Shown: positions 11,519 to 20,599 of the stretch, piece after piece | How positions within the stretch are numbered: the stretch's first letter is position 1 | Layout: every line of letters starts with the position of its first letter | Assembly (NCBI GenBank): GCA_003971905.1 | Contig: RSEE01000034.1 | Coordinates: 62,001 to 126,000, forward strand | Length of the DNA stretch: 64,000 bases | DNA from: Moniliella sp. 'wahieum' | Lineage: Eukaryota > Basidiomycota > Moniliellomycetes > Moniliellales > Moniliellaceae | Direction of reading: 5' to 3' | Translations under genes and position numbers: made by a program | Notes under the pieces: model-generated | Databases searched by the model: none | Seen by the model: only the letters and a program-made list of their open reading frames with translations | Told to the model about the DNA's origin: nothing

Positions 11519-13534
11519 CTAGCGCGTGCTCTGCACCGTGAGCGGAACTTGCATACGATGGGCCGGCGTCCAGTCTGGCTCCGGTTCCGGCTTCGTGTGC
11601 GGGTACAGGTGCAGGTGCAGGTGCGGGTGCGGGTGCGGGTGCAGGTGCGGACGGGGGTGAAGGTGCGAGTGGGCGCGGGACGGTACCGGGGATGGGGTTG
11701 GTCTGTTGGTGTCGAGCTTGAGCTTGAGCTCGAGCGGGGGACCAGGAGACAGAAGTGAGGCCTGTGCGTGCTCGTTCCAGATCCGTTCGCGCAGTGTGCG
11801 TACCGCGGCGCGAGTGCGGTTCACGGCGCGGGTCCAGTCCGCCCCTGGGCCGGGGAATGTAAATGCGTCAGCGTCAGCGTCAGCGTCAGCGTCAGCGTCA
11901 GCGTTGGCGTGAGGGTTGGGGTTGACGTCGGCGTGAGGGTTGGGGTTGACGTTGGTGTGAGGGTTGGATGGGGCAGGTTTGTAAAGCGGCTTGGGTAAGG
12001 CGGTGGGGAGATCAGGCGAGATGGGCAGGCAGGCCACGGGACCAGGATTGAGCGGGGACAGCATAGCCAGTGGGTCAAAAGGGTGGTGTTGGTGGAGCGG
12101 GGTGGGCGGGTGCAGTCCCCAAGTCTGAGTCGATCGGTAGTAGTTGCTGTCCATCCTCAATCACTATGGACCGAGGTGAGAGGTGGGTGCTGGTAACGAG
12201 GCGGGGCGAAAAAGCGAGACGAAGTGAGGCGAAGAGGTACACTTTAGGAGTGGAAGAAGAGTGTATTGTGCCCTGCATTGTCCCTGTCTCTGACCTCGTC
12301 CTCGTCCCCACCCCTGTCCCCGTTCCCGTTCCCGTTCCCGTCCCCGTCCCCGTGCGCCGGCGGGGGAGCGGCGGAGCAGCAAAGCGAAGTTGGACCGTAT
12401 AGTGAAGTGTTCGTCGGCCGCGGTACGGAGGCAGAGGGTGGGCGTAGCATGTGTGGCGCACCACGCACTGCGTTCCAGGCAATAAAGTGTGCACGTCGTA
12501 CGGGACCACCAAGACGCGGGGGATTGCCTCTGTCCCTGCTGGTCCTCGGAGCACAAGTTGGACTCGTCCAGTTCGGGGAACACGGTACCCCGGAAAGCTC
12601 GGGGGGTTGGGGGCTCGTACGCTGCTGCAGCAGGTGGGGGAGGGTGGAACGAGCGAGTGAGAAGTGAAGGCTCATATGTGGATGAGCAAGTGGATGGACA
12701 AGTGGATGGGCAAGTGGATGGGTCAGGCAACGAGCAGCTCATCCTCCCTTCCCCAGCCCGTTTGCCGCAGTCGAGTTGACGTAGTTGTTGGAGCACGTCG
12801 CGGCGCACGCTGTGCAGTTGTCGTGCATAGTAGCCCGTCACATCAATTCTACCTACATAGGGGGACGTGACGCACGTTGCATCCGCATCCGCATACGCAT
12901 CTGCTTCCGCACCCTCCTGACCTGGGTGGTAGTGTGCAAGGAAGGGGATCCGGATTTGAGTTGCGCTCATGCCATCCGAACCAATGACACCAAGTTGCAC
13001 TTCAAAGGGCGCAGTGCGCAGGCCCGAAGAAAGACGAGTGCTGAGTAGCGCCTGTTCGTATCCCCCGGCCAGAGGGGCTGCGCGGATAGGACCACCGGCG
13101 TCTAGTGCGCGTGCAATCAAAGGCCGAGGCAGCTTGCGCGAGGGCGAGGACGGAGCGGAAGAGCAGGTAGATGAGAGCGGATCAACTCCCTCGTCCTCCA
13201 GCCCATCAGCACAGGCTGTGGGGAGAGCAGGAGTAATCGATTGACGGAGCGGCGATGGTGTGTGGGCGGCCCATGCCGGACGGGAGCGGACGTGGCCAGG
13301 AGTGCTTGGCATGAACCGCAGATAGGCCAACCGACCGCAGTGGAAGCAGAGAAGGTGGGGATGTGCAGGCAGAGAAGAGAGGGGAGGGGCGAAGGGGAAA
13401 TAGATTGGGGGGAGGGTGGAAAGGGGTACCTCGAGGAGGAATACGGCAACAGGGGTCGGTGGGGTGGGGGCGTGGTGTGTGGCGGAGGGCCAAAAAATTG
13501 GCCGAGTCTGGTGCTGTGGGTTGATAAGGCCCAT
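11519..13534 (-). CDS. Atos/FAM214-like protein (DUF4210 plus 'chromosome segregation during meiosis' domain)
   Basis: The gene reads leftward in pieces. From 13534, after a weak N-terminus, comes a domain start resembling Atos proteins: GGYEQALLSTRLSS, then FEVQLGVIGSDG, IPFLAHYHPG and SPYVGRIDVTGYYARQL. After a slip at the GGGGGG run 12601-12606 the frame continues as GYRVPRTGRVQLVLRG and VLVVPYDVHTLLPG, then TLHYTVQLRF and VYLFASLRLAFSPR. This is the conserved order of the family. Two low-complexity inserts interrupt it: CPST repeats (12670-12730) and a Thr-Gly repeat (12311-12355). After about 12160 a third frame, open to 11519, has MDSNYYRSTQTWGL, an Asp-Ala repeat and WTRAVNRTRAAVRTLRERI. 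It is probably the C-terminal extension of the same protein, but it could be separate. Fungal members are poorly characterised; fly Atossa regulates metabolic gene expression. The gene is divergent from the SNARE gene. Confidence 0.65.
11865..11902. repeat. (GCGTCA)n coding microsatellite
   Basis: Hexanucleotide repeat that encodes alternating Asp-Ala on the minus strand within the Atos-like C-terminal extension. A 30-base GTGAGGGTTGGGGTTGACG-type repeat follows at 11909-11965. Confidence 0.8.
12311..12355. repeat. (CCCGTT/CCCGTC)n coding microsatellite
   Basis: Hexanucleotide repeat read as a Thr-Gly tract on the minus strand. It lies between two conserved blocks of the Atos-like domain. 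Confidence 0.8.
12675..12728. repeat. 12-base coding minisatellite (CPST repeats)
   Basis: Four imperfect copies of an AAGTGGATGGRC-like unit encode repeated Cys-Pro-Ser-Thr on the minus strand in the Atos-like protein. Confidence 0.7.
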
Positions 13535-14358
13535 GGCCCACGGACTAAGTACTAAGGTGAGATCACCGATCTGAGATCGACTTTTTTGATCTGTGTGATA
13601 CAGTCAACCGCTCAGCCCCTCGACTCAGCCTGAGTCCCTCGGCTCAGCCTAATTAGTGACTGAGCAACGGAACAATGCCATCACTGTGGGCGTCGGACGG
13701 CGGCATGCTGAACTAAGAGTACGGTCTGATGCTACTAAGCGTACGGCTTGCCCTGCAGAGATGGTGCAAACAGCGCTGCCAGCACGCCAACGTTCTACGG
13801 TCGACCGCGACGCAGACGTGAGATGGGATGGTCGTCGAGGATCGATGAGAAGAGGTGTTGATGATCGATGAGATCAGAGATGGAAAGGGGGGTCGTAATA
13901 ACGGCAGACGAGAGGCAGGCACTCTTACATTGCAATCGATCAATCAAGGTTGCAAAATAAAAAAAGAAAGTTTAAACGGCCGCACACCCAAATCAGATCC
14001 CCACCTGGCGGAATTAGACGGGGCGGTAGCCCTCGCGCTGTGCTGGGCGGAATTGGATAGCGGAACCCAAGCCGCAGCTGAGGGCCGGGGGGAACAGGGG
14101 CAGCAGCGGGCAGCAGAGGGCAGCAAGGTCCTCGGCGTTACGCGTTATCGCAGCGGCCCAAGGCCTACCTAATTAAGTGCCAGCGCTACCGAGTGTGGTA
14201 CAACATTGACAGACCGTATGTATGCCCGCAAACCGCCGGAGACCTGGTTACCGCGTATGTCCAGCTACCGCTCGCTAGCTTAGGATTTGGCCCTATCGCC
14301 ATCGCCCTCGCCCTCGCCATTGCTATTGTCATTGCCTCCCCCTCCCCCTCCGCCTTCC
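13535..14358. promoter_or_regulatory. Shared divergent promoter region (Atos-like / SNARE)
   Basis: 824 bases separate two genes transcribed away from each other, so both promoters must lie here. I see no gene and no clear TATA element. ATCGATGAGATC words occur near 13850-13880. Confidence 0.45.
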
Positions 14359-16116
14359 ATGTCCTTCCAGTCACTTCCAAGATCAAGCACGCGTGGGAGG
14401 GCAGCTGATGACCCGTTACTCTCGCCCCACCGCGCCACTCCACCGGGCCGTGCGGGTCGTGCGGGCGATGAGGATACCAATGACGATGGCGGTAACGATA
14501 CGGATACCGATACGTCCGACGCGGGGTTCCGCACGCGCGCGACCGCACTATCGATCCAAGTGCTCAAGATCAACTCGAACGTGAGTGCGATCGAGAAACT
14601 AGTTTCGCTCTCGCGATCGCTCGACCCGCGGAGCACAAGCACAAGCACAAACACGGGCACAGGCACGGGTACGGGCAAAGGCAAGGGACGGGGACGAAAG
14701 AACTTGCCTGGGCGCAGCGGATGCACGATCTCAACGAGGTCACACGAGGCTTAGCCCACGATGCTGCTGCGGCGCTTAAGGCTGTATCGGTGGAGGCGGC
14801 GCAGTGTGCTGATCCCCAGGCTAGGCCTGGTCGTCAGTTGGCCGCTAACAAGCTCCAGCGCGATTTTGAGGCGTCCCTGGTTCGGTTCCAAGCGGCCCAG
14901 CGCGCTTCGGCCGAAAGGAATCGAGATGATCTCAAAGTTGCTCAGGCGGCGCACGATGCTACTATCAATACCAATGCGAGTGCGAGTGCGAGTGCGACGG
15001 CTCATCGTCCACCGTCCTGCCTCGCCCAACGAAGTGTACGTCTCCCTCTCCCTCTCCCTCTCCCTCTCCCTCTCCCTCTCCCTCTCCCTCTCCCTCTCCC
15101 TCTCCCTCTCCCTCTCCCTCTCCCTCTCCCTCTCCCTCTCCTCTCCCTCTCCCCTCCCGCTCCTGCTTCCCCCTGCAGCAGCAAGGACGGATACTGAAAC
15201 GCGTTTCGCAGGGCACAAGAGCAGGAGGAAGGGACTCCGCTGGTGGAGCTGGACCGACCTCCTGGGACGGACCTGGTGCAGGATCAAGGTCAAGTTCAAG
15301 TTCAAGTTCAAAGGCCTGCTGGGCTGAGCCAGGCCGAACTCGAGTTTCAAGAGTCGCTGATTGCCGAGCGCGAAGCGGAGATTAACGAGATTGAACATGG
15401 TATCCAAGAGCTCAATGAGATTTTCCGTGACTTGGGTCACATTGTGCAGGAGCAAGGCGGCATGATTGGTGCGTTCTCAGTTCTCAGTTCTCACATCTCA
15501 GATCTCATGTGCTCCCGATGGGGATAAACGGGGAGGAGTGGAGGAGACGCAAGACTGCGTGGATGGATGGATGGATGGATGGATGGATGGATGATGGATG
15601 GATGGATGGATGGATGGATGGATTGGATGGATGGATGGATGGATGTGGATGGATGGATGGATGGATGGATGGATGGATGTGGATGGATGGATGCGCAGGA
15701 GACGGGGCGCAGGGATCTTCACCTGCGTACTGCGTACTGGGTACTGTGTACTGACCCTTGACTCGTGGACGTTGCAGATAACATTGAGTACAACATTGCG
15801 ACCGTGGCGAGCCATACGAATTCGGCGAGTCGGGAGCTACGGCAAGCGCACGAGTACCAGCGCAAGGCCGGCCGGCGCGCATTCTGTCTCCTCCTCATCG
15901 TTGGTGTCGTGATTGCGATTGTGCTACTACTGGCGGTACGTGGAACACTGGAACACAGTGTTAGAGATCGGAAAGAATGTGTGGGGCATGCGAGAGAGCG
16001 GGCCAGGGGGGGGGGGGGGGGGGGCAGGCGGGGGGCGGCGGAACTTACCTGTACACCTGCTTTCACTGAACTGAGTACTGACCCGTCTCTGTTCTTTTCT
16101 TCAGCTACTGAACTAA
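14359..16116 (+). CDS. PEP12: Qa-SNARE, Pep12/syntaxin-7-like
   Basis: Endosomal/prevacuolar t-SNARE that would form SNARE bundles for vesicle fusion. ATG at 14359 gives [13 protein letters not shown], like the MSFQ start common in Pep12 proteins. An Habc helix follows ([19 protein letters not shown]), then [11 protein letters not shown] and an N-terminal linker, the SNARE motif starting [12 protein letters not shown] with [18 protein letters not shown] around the zero-layer Gln, and a tail anchor ([19 protein letters not shown]). Introns: about 15036-15211; 15469-15777, which splits the Asp codon of GGMID; and 15936-16104, after which only LLN-stop remains (16116). Each intron carries a different simple repeat. 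A one-base slip lies near 14685 (GGG run): the downstream frame there reads [16 protein letters not shown]. The join at 15035/15212 also needs a base, so that exon edge is approximate. Confidence 0.88.
15041..15145. repeat. (CTCCCT)n microsatellite in SNARE intron 1
   Basis: About 100 bases of CTCCCT repeats fill the intron just after the donor GTACGT at 15036. Confidence 0.9.
15558..15692. repeat. (GGAT)n microsatellite in SNARE intron 2
   Basis: About 135 bases of TGGA/GGAT repeats with occasional interruptions lie inside the intron 15469-15777. Confidence 0.9.
16006..16024. repeat. G19 homopolymer in SNARE intron 3
   Basis: Nineteen consecutive G in the intron 15936-16104. The true length may differ because such runs are often miscalled. 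Confidence 0.85.
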
Positions 16117-17586
16117 TCTACCCCACTTCTCATTGCCCTCGCGGTTGAGGTTGAACCAAAACTTCAACGTTGAGGGTTGGGGAGGTGGGGGGCTGCGACC
16201 CATACCCGCTGGGCGGCGCCTGGGGCCTATCGTTCGTTGTATGTACCTTGTTTGGGAGGCACCAGGCTGTCTAGTTACCGGTCACCTGTTTCTGTGTTAT
16301 GGACATTTGGCGCATGTGGTGAGAGGCTGGACGGAGGACGCTGGACGGGGGACGGGGGGTGATCGATGAGATGGATGATCATGGCAGCGACGGGAGGCTG
16401 GGATGGCGCGATCGGGGCAGAGGGCAGGACGGCAGCGGCCCATTAGGCCTTGGCGCCTGAGGCCTGATCGATGATCGATGCAACTCATGTACTCATGCTT
16501 GCTAGCAACGCCGAGATGGACGCAGTCGCAGCCCAGCGGGGAGCGCGGGTGCCACGGCGCCGTCGAGGTGGTGTGGCGTGGTATGGCGTTTTTTACGAAT
16601 GGGCCCAAGGGGCGCGAGGGGGCCAGAGGCGTGTGAATGTGTCACCTCTGAGATGTGAGGATGTGAGGCGTGTGAGGCGTGTGAGGCCGGAGGCTAGTGT
16701 GGTTGGATGACGTCGATGGTACGGAATGCGAGTGACTAGTGATTAATGACGCGAATGACGATGCACGATGTGTATATTTCAGTGGAGTACTCAGTACGAC
16801 AGGCTGGCTTGGCGTCCTGTCTGGCCCGATTCGCGATTGCATCGGGATGCAAGATGCAACCGATGTGACGGATGGAGGATTGAATATTGAGATCTGAGAT
16901 GGATTGGCGATGGCGGTGAAAGCGCGCCAGCCCAACCCCAACACTGGAGCGGCAGACAGGGGCAGGGATGGGGGCGTGGAGGTAGGGCGGCTGGGCGGCA
17001 GATGGGCGGGATGCGGCGCCGAGGCGTCCGTCGTACGTACTCCGACCGAGTCGGCGTGGGTTGGTTGGGGCGGGGCGAGGCGATCTGACCTGTGCCCAGA
17101 CGATCGATGGGGCGGCTGGGCCACGTGAGCAGGGCGGATGGGGCGATGGGTGAGCGTGAGCGTGGGGGCACACCTGGCGAGGATGGATGGTGGATGATCG
17201 ATGACGCATGCGAGGGGGATGGGGAGCAGGGAATTTGAAATTGCAGCGATCGTGGTGCCTGGGCTGCTGGGCTGCGCGGAGGACACTGGCCCAGTGGGGC
17301 TGCCGCAGCGCGTCAGACACGGCTGGTGTGGGGCGGCCAATCCCAGCCGCAAAAGGCCGAAGGCCGAAGGTACGCCTACGCCCACGCTTATTCATGTTGA
17401 TCGCCAGCCGCAGCGCAGCTACGTAGAGCATCCAGTGGAGCAAACTCATCGATCTATTCGCATCCATCTCTCCATCCATCCATCCATCTCTCCATCCATC
17501 CATCCATCTCTCCATCCATCTCGCATCCATCTTTCATCTCCCCCTACATCCCCCCCCCACCAGAGGATGTCTGCTACACCAACGCC
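16117..17586. other. Intergenic, no gene seen
   Basis: ATCGATGAGATGGATGATC words occur at 16360-16480 and GTGAGGCGTGTGAGG repeats at 16655-16690. CCATCCATCTCT repeats at 17460-17530 stand just before the Nem1-like ATG. The stretch should hold the Nem1 promoter. Confidence 0.55.
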
Positions 17587-17590
17587 ATGA
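17567..17590 (+). promoter_or_regulatory. Possible uORF whose stop overlaps the Nem1-like start
   Basis: ATG at 17567 opens seven codons and ends with TGA at 17588-17590. This overlaps the ATG at 17587 as ATGA. It could reduce translation of the main frame by requiring reinitiation. Frame slips nearby mean it could instead be a mis-framed true start. Confidence 0.25.
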
Positions 17591-19612
17591 ACTCACTCCG
17601 CCTCCTCGACCGCCTCCTCGCCCCACTACCATCCCTCCCACCTGCCTCCCCCCCACCTCCCCTGCACCCGCCTCCGCCCCCGTCCCGCGCCTCTGGTCCG
17701 CCACCGCCTGGCCCACCCCCACTCTCGCCTCCGATCCCACCTCCTCTTGGCGTCGCCGCCGCCGCCGCTTCACCCGACCCGACCCCGAAACCAGCCGCTT
17801 CCGCCGCCGATGGGCCCGCCTCTGGGGGTTTGACTGGCCTGATGATCCCGCCGCCCTCTCAGCGTCCAGTGTCGTCACACCCTCCCCACCTGCCCCCAAT
17901 TGTCCACCAGCACAATCACCAACATTTTCCCTGCCGCCTCCACGTACCTCCCATGCCATCCACGCGCCCTCGTGCCCATCCAGTGCGAGGGCAGCATGTC
18001 CCGTTGGCCGTCCACTTCTCCTTCCATCTCCTGGACCAACACCAGAGACGCTGGACGACGCTGATACCTCGGCATGCCCCCTCCCTGCGCGGGCGCATGA
18101 CGACAATCAAACCTTGGTCTCGTCCTGCTCGTCCGGGTCGGACGAATTGTCGCTATGCGAGACGCTGGTTGCGTCCGAGCCTGCGTCCCCCAAGGGCCGA
18201 GCTGACGACGCGTCTTTGTCTGAACCCGAGGTGGCGGTAGCAGGGGACACGTTGACCCCACCACCACCTTCTTGGGACGAAGTAGTCTGCGCATCGAGTG
18301 CCCCGCATCGCCAGGCTGGCATGGCCGTCGTCGCACCAGCTGCGGGTGACGAGCGAATTGGGTTGGACAAAGAGACTGTTCTGGTCAAGTCCATATCCAA
18401 AATTTATATCCCCATCTCTTTGCAGTCCCATCTCGCCCGCTGGTGCGACTGGTTGCCTTGCTCATCCAAGCCTTGGTGCACGTGTTGCGACGCATGGCTA
18501 CAGCATCAGCCACGGCCACGTCGGTTGCCGACGCTGAGAAGCCAGCGACGCGGGATCAAGTGCCCCAACGCGACGAGAGCAAGTCGGATGGATCTGGATC
18601 TGGATCTGGATCTGGATCTGGATCTGGATCTGGATCGGGGGGACCTACGCCTTCCACCCCTTCGTCCCGTTTGTTAGCTAACCCCCATGGGGGCAGCAGT
18701 GCGATTCCTATGCGTGCGCGTCGTCCGTCGCCGCTCGAAAGCGTGCGCCGAGCACAAGTCAAGGCGCAAGTGGTTGACTCTACGCCCAAGACGCTTGTTC
18801 TAGACTTGGACGAGACGTTGATCCATTCCGTCGCTCGGTCGGGTGTACGTGATGGTCCAAAGAGCACGTTTGGACTAGGGAGTGCATTAGGCATGCCACG
18901 ACGCATGTTTGGATCGGGACTTGCGACACTAGGACTGGGTCCTACCCAAGCCCCTGGCTTCTCCAGTTTTGGTGGTGGCACCACCAGTGTGGAGGTGATG
19001 GTGGGCGGGAGGAGTGTGGTGTACACGGTGCACAAACGGCCTGGCGTGGACGCGTTCCTAGCCCAAGTGGCGGAATGGTACAGCGTAGTGGTATTTACAG
19101 CGTCGGTACGCGAGTATGCGGATCCAGTGATTGATTGGCTCGACGCAGGAAGGGGTTTGTTCCAAGGCCGTCTGTTTCGCGAATCGTGCATCTACAAGAA
19201 CGGAGCGTACATCAAGGACCTTTCAGCGGTCGTGCGAGACGGTGCGGCGGGACCGAGTGGAACAGGGACTGGGACTGGGACTGGGACCGAAGCTGATCCG
19301 CTAAGGAGAGTATGCCTGTTGGATAACAGTCCTGCTTCGTGGCGTTTGCACCCGGCGAATGGGATCCCCATTGAAGGTTGGACCCACGATCCGTACGACA
19401 CGGCGCTCATGGACCTGCTTCCAGTGTTGGACTCGCTTCGGTTTTGCGACGATGTACGACACGTGCTAGGTATTCGTCTGCTAGCCACTGACGCCCCCGC
19501 CTCCCGTCCACCTCCACCGCTTCGTCCCGCTGTATCCAAGTGGAAAAAGGTGCCCAACCCACCGCCCAATCTACCGCTGTCAAAGCTCGGTGAGCTGGAA
19601 ACGTACATGTAA
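17587..19612 (+). CDS. NEM1: Nem1/CTDNEP1-like HAD phosphatase (lipin activator)
   Basis: Catalytic subunit type of the Nem1-Spo7 complex, which dephosphorylates Pah1/lipin at the nuclear envelope/ER and so controls triacylglycerol versus membrane phospholipid synthesis. The catalytic DxDxT motif is present in [14 protein letters not shown] (about 18793-18834). Further conserved blocks are [39 protein letters not shown] and [12 protein letters not shown]. An upstream hydrophobic stretch ([19 protein letters not shown]) suits the expected membrane segment. The N-terminal part starts at 17587 ([11 protein letters not shown]), shifts frame within C-rich DNA before about 17740, and then reads [15 protein letters not shown]. 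An intron of about 40 bases ends with TTTGCAG at 18425. A Gly-Ser repeat (18590-18637) precedes the phosphatase domain and a Gly-Thr repeat (19258-19288) interrupts it. The stop is at 19610-19612. Confidence 0.88.
18590..18637. repeat. (GGATCT)n coding microsatellite
   Basis: Encodes a Gly-Ser linker between the membrane segment and the phosphatase domain of the Nem1-like protein. Confidence 0.9.
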
Positions 19613-20599
19613 ACGTTAAACCTGGCTGCCAAAATGCGAAATGCAAAAATGCAAAAATGCAAAATGTGACGGTGTTCCCTACAAGTACTTATCCACCCCC
19701 CCCCCCGTCTCGCCTTCTCCTTCTCTTCATCCACTGTACTCCCGCACCCTCTTTCCCGCATCTCACTTTTTCTGCTCTGTGTGGCTTTGGCCACACGTTT
19801 TTTTTTCGCATCTCTCGGGGCACATCCTTCTCTTCCCTCTCCCCTCTCCTTCTCTCTCCCTTCGTTTCCTTACGTTTCCTTTCCTCCCCATTCCTTTCCT
19901 TGCCCATTGTCTTTGTACCGCTCTCCCGCGCGTGGCTCTGCGTAGCTACCTTTCCTTATTCCTACCCTACTCTCCTCATTGATTACCATAACAAACCTTA
20001 TTTACCGTCCTCTGTCTCCCCACTATTACTATACCATTCTAGTGGCCCGCTGGTACGCGGTACGCCCCAACGACGGGTTGTTGTAGTCTCTACCTTTCCC
20101 CACCAACCCCACTGCCCCTCTTCGTCCGGTGCCTACCGTTGCCTTATTGGATGGTGCAGTTGACGTTCACGTTCACCCCACGAGCTATGGGCAGCCCTAT
20201 TCCTCCGGCGCCGGCGGGCCCGTTCCACCGCTGCTGCACTGTTGTGCCCAGCTGGGTACTGGCTGGATTCGTGGCGGAGGCGGGGGGGGGGGCTGGGCGT
20301 TACGCGCTACGCGCTACGAAGCAAACGACGGTGTACCAAATCATGTGAATCACGCATTCCGAGAAAAAAAAACACGAGTCGACAAAAACAATCCCTTCTC
20401 ACACCATTCTCACTCTCCCTCTCCCTCTCCTCGATCCGATCCGACCAGTCCTCCTCGTCGGGCCCAACAACAACAACAGCAACCACAGCTACCCCGTCCA
20501 CTGCGATGGTCGCATTGGTGCCAAGCCGCCACCGTCCGCTCTGCACCTTGGCCTCCCTCCCGGGGCGCATTGTGCACCGTGCACCGTGCACCGTGCACC
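19613..20599. other. Intergenic between convergent genes
   Basis: Three ATGCAAAA units lie at 19636-19668, a C11-type run at about 19694-19704, long pyrimidine-rich text at 19700-19990, and a G-run at 20280-20291. No gene is seen; the 3' ends of Nem1 and the debranching enzyme should fall here. Confidence 0.55.

Noticed and set aside
14965-15216. Gly-Glu-rich minus-strand frames
   Set aside because: Translation of the CTCCCT microsatellite inside the SNARE intron.
15498-15882. Frames rich in repeated His-Pro-Ser-Ile or Met-Asp-Gly-Trp
   Set aside because: Translation of the GGAT microsatellite inside the SNARE intron.
16736-17530. 264-codon minus-strand frame
   Set aside because: No motif; its start is CCATCCAT repeat translation and the region is palindrome-rich intergenic DNA.
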